Assembly (NCBI GenBank): GCA_019233415.1
Contig: JAFAMK010000450.1
Location: 1-16,720, forward strand
Length of the DNA stretch: 16,720 nucleotides
DNA from: Vulcanimicrobiota bacterium
Lineage (GTDB): Bacteria; Vulcanimicrobiota; Vulcanimicrobiia; Vulcanimicrobiales; Vulcanimicrobiaceae
Direction: 5' to 3'
Shown here: in pieces, positions 8,301-13,435 of the stretch
Layout: each line of letters opens with the position of its first letter
Numbering within the stretch: the stretch's first letter is position 1
Position numbers and translations under genes: made by a program
The notes under the pieces: model-generated
The model's database searches: none
Seen by the model: only the letters and a program-made list of their open reading frames with translations
What the model was told of the DNA's origin: nothing

Positions 8301-9734
8301 GACGTCGCGGGGATTGATCGCGCCGGCGTCCGTATCGCGTCGATAGACGACGTAGGTGCGGGTATTGTGCCGAGCGTCGGGCGAAATGCTTCCATTGCGC
8401 CGACCGACCGTACCAGCAGTCGCGTCGTGCAAGACGGCCACGCTGGCAGCATCACGCCGGCTGATCTGCCTGAAGCACAGGCAACGTCGACCGATCAAGG
8501 CTCCGCGCAAATTTCGCCGTTCGAAAGCGTTCGCACGAACGTTACGCCGGTAGCCGGACATGATGCGCCTGAGCCGCACGTCGCCGTGCAGCGAGCGACC
8601 GACTCAGGGGCGGCCGATGCGAGGGCAGTCGGGCGACAGTTGGTGGATGATGGCAGGCTGGCCTCGACTGTTGAGCGTGTCGATCTGCCGCTGGTCGAGC
8701 CACCAACTGTCGCGGGCGCGCCTTCGCGCGCGGTCGATGGTGCGGTCCTCCCGCCGACGATCGTTCCGGCGGCTCGTGTGCGCGGTCGGTTTGACGGTGT
8801 GGGTGACGCGCGTTCTGGGGTGGATGCGACGGACGGCTCGCGCCTGGGGCCGCCGTCGATTGACGGGCGTGCGCGGCCCTATTCGTCGACTGAGCCACCC
8901 AATGCGGCTGTCCCGCTGGGGTTGGCCGTGTCGGCTGACGCCGCTGCGTCTGCGCCTGTGGATGCCGGGACCGGCCTGAATGGGTTGGCGGTCGCCGCCG
9001 GTGCGGAATCTGGCGCGCTTGGTGCGGGTGCGATTGATGCGAGTTCGCGTGCGTTCGGCGGGGACTCGTCCTTGGCGGCTGCGGAAGCAATCTCGCCTGT
9101 AGCTTCGCGCGACGTCTTCCGTTCGCAGCTTCCGGCGACGGCGGTTGGTTCGGAATTGCCGGGTTCTATTGTGCCCGCGACTAGCGTCGCATTTCCAGAT
9201 TCTGTCGTGCCCGCGGCTACGTCAACGTACGTAGGTGAGCCGGCTCCGTTGCGGTCCGCGTCGGTGGAGCCGACCACAGCAGCGCAGCGTGCGCCGGTGC
9301 CAGCGCAGCTTACGCCGACGCAGATTGAGCCAGTGCGGCTAACGCCGATACCGTCGCCCGCGCCGATAATGCCACTTACGCCGGCTTCACCCGAACCTTT
9401 GGTCGCCGCCGCGATTGCGGATGCTTCGCAGGCGGTCGCCGCGTCGAACGAACCAGCCGTTGCGAAGACCGCTGTTCCGGCGGAGGCGGTTACGTCGTTG
9501 CGGGCGCTTGCGGTTGAGGCGATTGAGTCGCGTGATGGTCGCATTCCCGCGCCGGCGAGCGTCCCGGCGGCGTCCGTTCCTGCGGGCGGCGGTGCGGCGG
9601 CGGGGCCGCCGACGATTCGGGTGGCGATCGATCGGATTGAGATTGCGGCTCCGGCGGCGCCGCCGTCTGCGCCGGTTCGGCGGCGGCCGGTGCCGCGGAT
9701 GACGTTGGACCGGTACGGGGAGCGGCGGTCGTGA
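2382..9734 (+). CDS. Giant disordered eCIS-locus protein (2450 aa) with conserved ends; function unknown, possible ruler/scaffold
   Basis: This is one uninterrupted 2450-codon frame. The ATG at 2382 overlaps the upstream TGA as ATGA. The same frame is open further upstream, with an ATG at 2193, but that stretch lies inside the chaperone gene and is arginine-rich shadow sequence. Residues 1-75 ('MSREFLAAIAQAAVG', 'ITPRTYSRFEAP', then 'FTGVARLLRSFG') and residues 2409-2450 ('IRVAIDRIEI' at 2412-2421, then a Pro/Arg tail ending 'MTLDRYGERRS') resemble the ends of a much shorter disordered protein seen in other eCIS loci next to the Pvc16 gene; this is recalled, not searched. Between them lies low-complexity Ala/Arg/Ser/Asp/Glu/Thr/Pro/Gly sequence. 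Residues about 150-1950 are highly charged. Residues about 2050-2400 are Ala/Val/Pro-rich with little charge. By eye there is no cysteine, only 4 Trp and about 13 Lys, no signal peptide, no membrane segment and no long coiled coil. It contains a REP-like hairpin, a 4-copy octapeptide array and looser repeats. A tape-measure-like or scaffold role is inference from position and architecture. Confidence 0.85.
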   Translation: MSREFLAAIAQAAVGVPSPITPRTYSRFEAPPEMRFGETDLTSDETTWSHLFTTPTDPDEFTGVARLLRSFGLDTLPLGALPAPAAAPDQSDPFADPSAPPEAERAIAQRDPARRDPAQPRAPRGSRPAALAAAPPPANEGEERLTEASDSATHQHVDGDAVEADAADAEGRAAESDDAVQRRDETFVGNEEPGASSGNVSPHARDAEGIARRSVRAETGALNEPGVTRGSVADDSADLESGVAATAERTSVGSDADKAAVRARDIAPTADERRLVVESADSRITPIAHQGENLPAGHPVNDSHHTESTGRLIPESEASYEDHRPRVDHDVIAENRDAPTSAAAVNDDRGSSLNREQSAYHPVDETGADAPVAPTRAMSDLGGTEGRAASLGNPFVAEANASRRDDFGAQERRTRGSAVEGAWSHEPSQPEFDDVGYETTRLAKSGDDANSPRSTSSPTTRDTEQAPEGRGRVHRVLPQPSGDAMSAATDHAEATDAKTGPVSPSRPQSTDANETPFATESSTRQRVAPEDVTSEARQTPTGGSFGIDQGEPPTQGEIAPTPRITTAGTQGEEPRTESPPTRSSAEAFEATITGDASHEVSPPAELRWSEGSSERPNVQPPTSQQSARDESASSPPQRYESRIGEEQRLLASSSDPTKSTEIAAQPRGIRYPEAADASGTIPIRIGNDEPLTSSVSAAHGTSETATNIPEPAERSEYATLANDVDAARATPDRTPTSTNQTQAERADVADQRATVAPRAASEGRELGSAAASSGSRGGRELEGADAASRDQIIGGELPEGGRGALRDDAATRSQLPDDGIGASRRDTAASPQLSEDRTVTARDEARAPEGSSDRESADAHSYPINHEERADAARQEAQHTIPETRSEIAQRGELAVQSDRPDLVSSSREYNRQDQIRPDLLAEAEQRTDVAPFDATDEPALHDRPGYRDLALGLNAGERFRSDVPGHDAARVREPQGRLIRDDEPIAAPSHDLAAAVGDRYRAPLTDARENNDSVVLAAESLDSKPVVHAQSRENIHFQESDETNAAGDAAYQRLQRQAFTPTEAVTAEPTASITPIVSPRDGIDDAASDTTGREVLLRQDVPAAPPGRAHDDAQKSALAHTDVRATHQVEGVAPTTASRPISSDPIASRATDSLATSHLVVEGGDRGVPLSSPSERRSGTSRAQSSVAGASGSEPNAIQAAAPRDRGDFVEPTLIAGSTQQREQREETPREPVVRSSPGVPERFDASMQPDGSAITPRFGPTSSPEASLVTDAGEVQHASEIGGLQGAYVHPSVASDARGESVAPSGTASGNQPQGDALNGPEIAAATLTSFDGEQRSNVGIERGTHRPSSAPRASRDERAIQATRASIDDGAFAVERATSDERTIEAGREAAGGRSISPRVFERREGSTPERQVEAPHSSIPSRAIEQERASKPANEGNAGRSPTQSNTFEPEQAFGSKNTADGERASTPTRGSSGESSFVGNEQKPGQAIASSNVRESEQTFVPEYAADAATSAPAAFADQKLSERLFAEGPSSARDERESRRALVEQHPFDTGDADEAGRSYLTEHSLNEERTTGLHRESELEDTSELGNASEIEGGVVRQRAVEASRSERSHVAADRTPDRALPAGEPVAPRDSIGVVDSDSASSEARHRGASELRVGDVAHVADRQPERVTQTDVAGKFSGVHRASEADSASAGSIRGYGEPVTATEPGGAVASSAPGKPQALGTASQLPRPAQSSDAEPRSSGSDEQSVSLVRPALEARHTLSEPGAVVQPVSVTPPEQERTPATYNRSSDEATPSSVVWHESTAPSVAARDRGESTHEAVVRPVASVESLSDASGTVEALRQAQGDRNPRHPEPVEGAASRTFLTGSTGLERDAGVSRRRGDEDGAGRRGTQESDGERDTTAARQSGAGAPTDVRAASSLIGDSRRISQRRTADVEGSDQAGIAGIDRAEVAGIDRADVAGLDRVDVAGIDRAGVRIASIDDVGAGIVPSVGRNASIAPTDRTSSRVVQDGHAGSITPADLPEAQATSTDQGSAQISPFESVRTNVTPVAGHDAPEPHVAVQRATDSGAADARAVGRQLVDDGRLASTVERVDLPLVEPPTVAGAPSRAVDGAVLPPTIVPAARVRGRFDGVGDARSGVDATDGSRLGPPSIDGRARPYSSTEPPNAAVPLGLAVSADAAASAPVDAGTGLNGLAVAAGAESGALGAGAIDASSRAFGGDSSLAAAEAISPVASRDVFRSQLPATAVGSELPGSIVPATSVAFPDSVVPAATSTYVGEPAPLRSASVEPTTAAQRAPVPAQLTPTQIEPVRLTPIPSPAPIMPLTPASPEPLVAAAIADASQAVAASNEPAVAKTAVPAEAVTSLRALAVEAIESRDGRIPAPASVPAASVPAGGGAAAGPPTIRVAIDRIEIAAPAAPPSAPVRRRPVPRMTLDRYGERRS
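4668..4892 (+). repeat. Degenerate ~19-23 residue repeat block in the giant protein
   Basis: Residues about 763-837 contain four loosely related units. They begin 'GRELGSAAAS', 'GRELEGADAASRDQ', 'GRGALRDDAATRSQLPDDG' and 'GASRRDTAASPQLSEDR'. The shared pattern is a Gly/Arg start, a [D]AA[ST] core and a 'QL' followed by acidic residues. The DNA copies are diverged, so this looks like an old internal duplication rather than a recent array. The block boundaries are approximate. Confidence 0.45.
7922..7975. repeat. REP-like inverted repeat (22-nt arms, 10-nt loop) inserted in frame in the giant gene
   Basis: The left arm is 7922-7943 and contains CTTCGACAAGCTCAGG. The right arm is 7954-7975 and contains CCTGAGCCTGTCGAAGG. 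The arms pair at 20 of 22 positions around the loop 7944-7953. This sequence type is a well-known dispersed palindromic element in several high-GC bacterial groups, usually between genes. Here it is translated without breaking the frame, giving 'LRQAQGDR' then 'HPEPVEG', a peptide signature met in proteins that have absorbed this element. The single substitution within the inner 17-nt arms suggests a fairly recent insertion (inference). Confidence 0.85.
8235..8330 (+). repeat. Tandem 24-nt repeat, four copies, encoding an octapeptide
   Basis: The copies are 8235-8258, 8259-8282, 8283-8306 and 8307-8330. They encode 'AGIDRAEV', 'AGIDRADV', 'AGLDRVDV' and 'AGIDRAGV' (residues 1952-1983 of the giant protein). 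A partial related unit, 'QAGI', precedes them. The DNA copies remain similar (GGG/GGT ATC GAT CGC GCC), so the array is younger than the diverged repeats elsewhere in the gene. It is the clearest in-register tandem array in this gene and may be prone to copy-number change by slippage. Confidence 0.85.
9717..9722 (+). promoter_or_regulatory. Ribosome binding site of the Pvc16-type gene
   Basis: GGGGAG lies 8 bases before the GTG at 9731, inside the last codons of the giant gene. It supports the GTG start and would let the cap protein be made even where ribosomes do not complete the 7.35-kb gene upstream (inference). Confidence 0.5.
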
Positions 9735-10342
9735 GCAATTACCTTGCGATCGCGACGGTGAGTGCGACGGTTGGGCGGCTGGTGGGCGAGGCGTTGGAGC
9801 GCGTACCGAATCCGTCGGGGATTCCGCGCGTGCGGTTCGGGCCGCCGCAGGTCGATCCGCAGTACGTCGGATGCACGATCTTCTTGTTTCGCGTTTCGAC
9901 GAATGCGTTTCGGCGCAACGACGATCTTGCGACGCGCGATGACAACGGCGTGTTCGTCGAGCGGCCGCGCGCGGTCGTCGACGTGGACTATCTCTTCACG
10001 TTTGCGGGTGAGGAGGCGACGCTCGAGCCGCAGCGGTTCTTGGGGTCGGTCGTGAGCGCACTGCACACCCGGCCGTTTTTGTCGCGCGAGGCGATTCGGC
10101 GGACGATCGTGGGGAGCACGTACCTCAAGGGCTCCGACTTGGACGCGCAGGTGCATCATGTTCGGTTCACGCCGCGCGACCTCGATCAGCAGACGATGGG
10201 GCAGCTGTGGAGCACGTTTCCGCAGGTGCCGTACAATGTTTCGGTCGTCTACACGGCCTCGGCGATCATCATCGACGCCGACATCACGCCGACCGTCCCG
10301 CCGCCGGTCACCGAAGTTCACGGGGACGTGTCGCCGCGATGA
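9731..10342 (+). CDS. Pvc16/Afp16-family tail terminator (DUF4255 cap protein)
   Basis: This 203-residue protein matches the Pvc16 N-terminal domain family (DUF4255), which caps the distal end of the tube and sheath and stops their growth in Afp/PVC particles. Family features seen are the N-terminal helix 'YLAIATVSATVGRLVGEAL', the strand 'GCTIFLFRVSTNAFRRND', the basic-acidic run 'PRAVVDVDYLFTFAG', 'LEPQRFLGSVVSALHTRPFL', and the closing 'HHVRFTPRDLDQQTMGQLW' and 'VPYNVSVVYTASAIIIDAD'. The GTG start overlaps the stop of the giant gene (GTGA). Its TGA overlaps the ATG of the ATPase (ATGA at 10339-10342). Cap next to ATPase is a hallmark of eCIS loci and argues against a plain prophage tail. 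No extra C-terminal domain is present. Confidence 0.9.
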   Translation: MSNYLAIATVSATVGRLVGEALERVPNPSGIPRVRFGPPQVDPQYVGCTIFLFRVSTNAFRRNDDLATRDDNGVFVERPRAVVDVDYLFTFAGEEATLEPQRFLGSVVSALHTRPFLSREAIRRTIVGSTYLKGSDLDAQVHHVRFTPRDLDQQTMGQLWSTFPQVPYNVSVVYTASAIIIDADITPTVPPPVTEVHGDVSPR

Positions 10343-12264
10343 CAGCCGTGCCGGGTGAATTCGCGCGGAATCGGGCCCAAATCGTCGCCGCGCTCGAACG
10401 GCTGCGCGAACTGCTGGAGGCACATGCTGCCGGCACGGAGGCGACGCCGGAGCCACTTGCGGTCGATCCCGCGTCGCGGCTGGCGCGGGTTTGTGCGACG
10501 TTCCGGCTCTCCGCCTTCGAGCGGGACGTGCTGCTGCTGGCTGCCGCGCCGGACCTCGACGGGCGTTTCTCCGCGTTGTGCGCGCAGGCGACGGGCGACG
10601 CCGGGCGGCCGCATCCGACGTTTTCGCTCGCGCTCGCGGCGCTGCCCGATCCGGCGTGGTCGGCGGTGACGCCGGAGTCGCCGCTGCGGCATTGGCGACT
10701 GGTCGAGATCGAAGGCAACTCGCTGATCGCCGGTGGTCTGCGCGCCGACGAGGCGATCGTGCACACGCTGCTCGGGTTTCCGCACCGCGACGAGCGGCTG
10801 CGCGCGCTGCGGGCCGATTTGGTCGCCGATGCGTCGATTCTTTCGCCGGCGCAGGAGGCGCTTGCGGACGCGATCGCCGGGCACTGGCGGCGTGCACAGC
10901 CGGCGCCGGTGCAGCTCGTCGCGGCCGATCGCGTGCTGGCACGCGCCGTCGCCCGGCGCGCGGCGGCGGCGATCGATGCGCAGGCGATCGTCGTGCGCTA
11001 TGCGTCGCTGCCGGCGGGCGTCGCGGAACTCGTCGATGCACTGCGGCTGTGCGAGCGCGACGCGCTGCTGCGCGACGCGCTGGTCGTCGTGGAGTGCGAC
11101 GACGGCGAGGACACGCGCCGCGAGCAGACGTTCGAGCTGATCGCCGAGCGCTTCGGGACGCCGCTGCTCGTCGTCACGCCGTCGCGGATGCTGCTCTCGC
11201 ACGTCGGCGTCGCGACGTTCGACCTCGCGCGGCCGACCCACGACGAGCAGACGGCGTACTGGAACCTGCGCCTCGAAGCGCCGCCGTTCGTCCCGCAGCT
11301 CGCGGCACAGTTCGACCTCGACTTCGCGACGATCGACACCGTTGCCGCGTCGGTCGTCCCGAACGCGCCGGCGATCGACGTGTGGGACGCCGTGCGCGCG
11401 CAGGCGCGGCCGCGGCTCGATGCGCTCGCCGAGCGCATCGACACGAACGCCGCGTGGCGCGACCTGATCCTGCCCGTCGAGCAGCGGCGGCTGGTCCGCC
11501 AGGTCGTCGATCACGTCCGCCACCGCGACGTCGTGTACCGGCGCTGGGGGTTCGCGCGCGGCGCCGACACTGCCGAAGGGCTGACGGTGCTCTTCGCGGG
11601 CGCGAGCGGGACGGGCAAGTCGCTCGCCGCGCGCGTGCTCGCGAACGTGTTGCGCCTCGACCTCTACCGCGTCGACCTCTCCGCCGTGTTCAGCAAGTAC
11701 ATCGGCGAGACCGAGAAGAACCTGCGGCGTATCTTCGACGCGGCCGAGAGCGGCGGCGTCGTGCTCGTCTTCGACGAGGCGGACGCGCTCTTCGGCAAGC
11801 GCAGCGAAGTCAGCGACAGCCACGACCGCCACGCCAACGTCGAGGTCAGCTACCTCTTGCAGCGGTTGGAGCGGTTCAACGGCGTCGCGATCCTCACCAC
11901 CAACATGCGCGAGTCGTTCGACGTCGCGTTCATGCGGCGGTTCCGGTTCGTCGTCGACTTCCCGTTCCCCGATCCGGCGCTGCGCGCGCGCATCTGGAAG
12001 CGCGCCTTTCCGGCGCGCACGCCGACCGACGCGCTCGACTTCGCGCTGCTGGCGAAGCTGGCGGTGCCCGGCGGCAACATCCGCAACATCGCCCTCAACG
12101 CGGCCGTGCGCGCCGCGGCGAAGGGCCGGCCCGTCGCGATGGACGACGTCGCCGCCGCCGCGCGCATGGAGTACGCCAAGTTGGACCGCTCGCTGCACGA
12201 CCCCGACCTCGCGCGCTGGCTCGAAGCCGTGCCGGCGCGCACGACCGTGCGGGCCGCCGGATGA
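10339..12264 (+). CDS. CIS-associated AAA+ ATPase (Afp15/Pvc15-like)
   Basis: This 641-residue AAA+ ATPase is of the kind conserved in eCIS loci and required for particle assembly in Afp/PVC systems; its mechanism is unsettled. Residues about 50-150 form the N-terminal domain typical of the family ('FRLSAFERDVLLLAAAPDLD', 'HPTFSLALAALPDPAWSA', 'PLRHWRLVEI'). The C-terminal module has Walker A 'GASGTGKS' (421-428), Walker B 'VLVFDEAD' (D479, E480), sensor 1 'ILTTN' (N522) and arginine-finger candidates in 'MRRFRF' (R533, R534, R536). All the residues expected for ATP hydrolysis are therefore present. The ATG at 10339 overlaps the cap stop. The frame continues upstream through the cap gene to an ATG at 10207, but that part is shadow sequence and the conserved N-terminal domain does not need it. 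The stop overlaps the ATG of the 66-residue protein. Confidence 0.95.
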   Translation: MTAVPGEFARNRAQIVAALERLRELLEAHAAGTEATPEPLAVDPASRLARVCATFRLSAFERDVLLLAAAPDLDGRFSALCAQATGDAGRPHPTFSLALAALPDPAWSAVTPESPLRHWRLVEIEGNSLIAGGLRADEAIVHTLLGFPHRDERLRALRADLVADASILSPAQEALADAIAGHWRRAQPAPVQLVAADRVLARAVARRAAAAIDAQAIVVRYASLPAGVAELVDALRLCERDALLRDALVVVECDDGEDTRREQTFELIAERFGTPLLVVTPSRMLLSHVGVATFDLARPTHDEQTAYWNLRLEAPPFVPQLAAQFDLDFATIDTVAASVVPNAPAIDVWDAVRAQARPRLDALAERIDTNAAWRDLILPVEQRRLVRQVVDHVRHRDVVYRRWGFARGADTAEGLTVLFAGASGTGKSLAARVLANVLRLDLYRVDLSAVFSKYIGETEKNLRRIFDAAESGGVVLVFDEADALFGKRSEVSDSHDRHANVEVSYLLQRLERFNGVAILTTNMRESFDVAFMRRFRFVVDFPFPDPALRARIWKRAFPARTPTDALDFALLAKLAVPGGNIRNIALNAAVRAAAKGRPVAMDDVAAAARMEYAKLDRSLHDPDLARWLEAVPARTTVRAAG

Positions 12265-12461
12265 GCGCGCGCGAGGGCGGCGAGGTGCGCGTCGAGATCG
12301 GCGGGGTCGTCGTTCCCGCCTCGTATCGCGGCGGCGATCTGGCGGCGCGGATCGAGCGCGAGATCGCCGACCGACGCTTCGGGCCCGGCAACGACCCGGT
12401 CGTCACCGCGATCGCTACGCGGCTGCTCGACGCCATCGACCGAACGAAGGAGACGCGGTGA
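12261..12461 (+). CDS. Small conserved-context protein of unknown function (66 aa)
   Basis: I do not recognise this gene. It encodes 66 residues from an ATG that overlaps the ATPase stop (ATGA) to a TGA that overlaps the GTG of the next gene (GTGA), so it fills exactly the space between two certain genes. The protein starts 'MSAREGGEVRVEIGGVVVP', a beta-prone stretch, followed by 'GGDLAARIEREIADRRFG' and 'PVVTAIATRLLDAI', two probable amphipathic helices. There is no signal peptide or membrane segment. Small proteins at this place are common in eCIS loci. It could be a minor baseplate part or an assembly factor, but this rests only on location. Exact tiling and the lack of alternative coding content make translation likely. 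Confidence 0.65.
   Translation: MSAREGGEVRVEIGGVVVPASYRGGDLAARIEREIADRRFGPGNDPVVTAIATRLLDAIDRTKETR
12447..12452 (+). promoter_or_regulatory. Ribosome binding site of the hub-adaptor gene
   Basis: AAGGAG lies 5 bases before the GTG at 12458, inside the end of the 66-residue gene. It is the strongest signal near this junction and fixes GTG as the start of the tube-initiator gene. Confidence 0.65.
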
Positions 12462-13126
12462 ACCCACCCGGCCAGAAGTACCAGCGCGGCGTCCTCGCCT
12501 CGGTCGTCGACTCGAACATGACCGACATCGTGCTGTTCCAGTACAACCCCGAGTCGATCAAACGAACGCTGCGCCCGCAGTTCACCGGCTACGAAAACAA
12601 CGGTGGCGAGGGTGGCGGCGGGCAGTCGCCGGCCGACGTCGCGTTCAAGGACGCCGCCGCGCAGTCGGTCTCGTTCACCGCGTACTTCGACGCGGCCGAC
12701 GCGCTGCAAGACAGCGACGAGACCGCGCTGCAGTACGGGATCTCGCCGCAGCTCGCGATCCTGGAGAAGCTGATGTACCCGACCGTCTCGGCGGTGCAGA
12801 GCACGGAACAGGCGCGCGAGCAAGGTCAGATGACGATCGTGACGATGGACCCGCCGGGGACGATCCTCGTGTGGGGTCAGAACCGCGTGCTGCCGGTGCG
12901 GATCAAGAGCGTCGACATCAATGAGGAGGCGTTCGACGTCGCGCTCAACCCGATTCGGGCCAACGCCGTGATCAGCGTCGAGGTGCAGACGTACAGCACG
13001 CGCAAGCCGTCCGACCTCGACTACGGCCGGTTCGCCGCCTATCACCGCAAGCTCGAAGACCTCGCCGCCAAGGCCAACGTGTCGGGCACGACGCGTTCGA
13101 CCTTGCAGTCGATGCTGAACCGCTAG
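12458..13126 (+). CDS. CIS tube-initiator / hub adaptor protein (Afp7/Pvc7 N-terminal type, without LysM)
   Basis: This 222-residue protein matches the CIS tube N-terminal family (Afp7/Pvc7-like), which joins the spike/hub to the first tube ring. The signature is the early strand 'VLFQYNPESIKRTLRPQF' (about residues 25-42). It is followed by a Gly-rich loop ('GGEGGGGQSP'), 'SVSFTAYFDAADAL', 'QYGISPQLAILEKLMYP', 'GTILVWGQNRVLPVRIKSVDINEEAFD' split over two strands, and 'ANAVISVEVQTYS'. These correspond to a tube-like beta fold. Many relatives carry a C-terminal LysM domain. Here the protein ends in a short charged helix, and a LysM-like protein is encoded separately by the next gene. The GTG start has a good ribosome site (12447-12452). 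The next gene follows after nine bases. Confidence 0.85.
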   Translation: MNPPGQKYQRGVLASVVDSNMTDIVLFQYNPESIKRTLRPQFTGYENNGGEGGGGQSPADVAFKDAAAQSVSFTAYFDAADALQDSDETALQYGISPQLAILEKLMYPTVSAVQSTEQAREQGQMTIVTMDPPGTILVWGQNRVLPVRIKSVDINEEAFDVALNPIRANAVISVEVQTYSTRKPSDLDYGRFAAYHRKLEDLAAKANVSGTTRSTLQSMLNR

Positions 13127-13129
13127 GAG
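13125..13129 (+). promoter_or_regulatory. Ribosome binding site of the LysM-like gene
   Basis: AGGAG lies 6 bases before the ATG at 13136 and overlaps the TAG stop of the hub adaptor. It is the best Shine-Dalgarno sequence in the window and confirms the ATG. Confidence 0.7.
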
Positions 13130-13135
13130 AGGGAC

Positions 13136-13435
13136 ATGGACGTCACGCAGGGCCGCTATGCGGGGGTCGGCACCGACACGTTCGAGGACGAGGACGGCAC
13201 GCGCGTGCTGCACCTGCGCCGCCGCATCCTGCCGCGCGGCGACGGCATCGCCGGCCGCCGCGTCTTCGAGGCGACGCACATGCCCGAGCGGCTCGACCTC
13301 GTCGCCGCGCTCACGCTCGGCGACGCGTTCGCGTTCTGGCGCCTGTGCGACGCGAACGACGCGATGAACCCGTTCGACCTCGTCGCCGAGTGCGACGGGA
13401 CGTTGCGCATCCCGTCCGAGCTGGTCCAGCGGTGA
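13136..13435 (+). CDS. LysM-like baseplate protein
   Basis: This 99-residue protein resembles the small LysM-type proteins of eCIS and contractile tail baseplates (gpX/gp53-like). The core 'ERLDLVAALTLGDAFAFWRLCDANDAMNPFDLV' is split by a turn after the first helix. It follows the LysM-like pattern of helix, 'GD..FWR.CDAN.AMNP', then a closing strand 'LRIPSEL'. It is preceded by a two-strand lead-in, 'TRVLHLRRRILPRGD'. The LysM-like fold in baseplates helps link hub to wedge; binding to peptidoglycan is not implied. ATG follows a strong ribosome site. The TGA overlaps the GTG start of the gpD-like gene. Its separation from the Afp7-type gene just upstream looks like a split of the one-protein arrangement seen in Afp7/Pvc7. 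Confidence 0.78.
   Translation: MDVTQGRYAGVGTDTFEDEDGTRVLHLRRRILPRGDGIAGRRVFEATHMPERLDLVAALTLGDAFAFWRLCDANDAMNPFDLVAECDGTLRIPSELVQR

Noticed and set aside
2382..9734. Giant frame as a toxin, Rhs/YD-repeat or adhesin effector
   Set aside because: There are no YD repeats, secretion signal, immunoglobulin-like repeats or toxin motifs. The composition is disordered throughout and both ends match the eCIS accessory type.
8879..11041. Long minus-strand open frame (720 codons)
   Set aside because: It is antisense to the end of the giant gene, the cap and the ATPase. It is Arg/Ala-rich shadow sequence without recognisable domains.
10318..12198. Long minus-strand open frame opposite the ATPase
   Set aside because: The plus strand encodes a full AAA+ protein with all motifs. 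The antisense frame is a by-product of high-GC codon use.
10491..12461. Plus-strand 656-codon frame overlapping the ATPase
   Set aside because: The first 590 codons are a shadow of the ATPase frame. Only the last 66 codons, from ATG 12261, form a real gene, reported separately.
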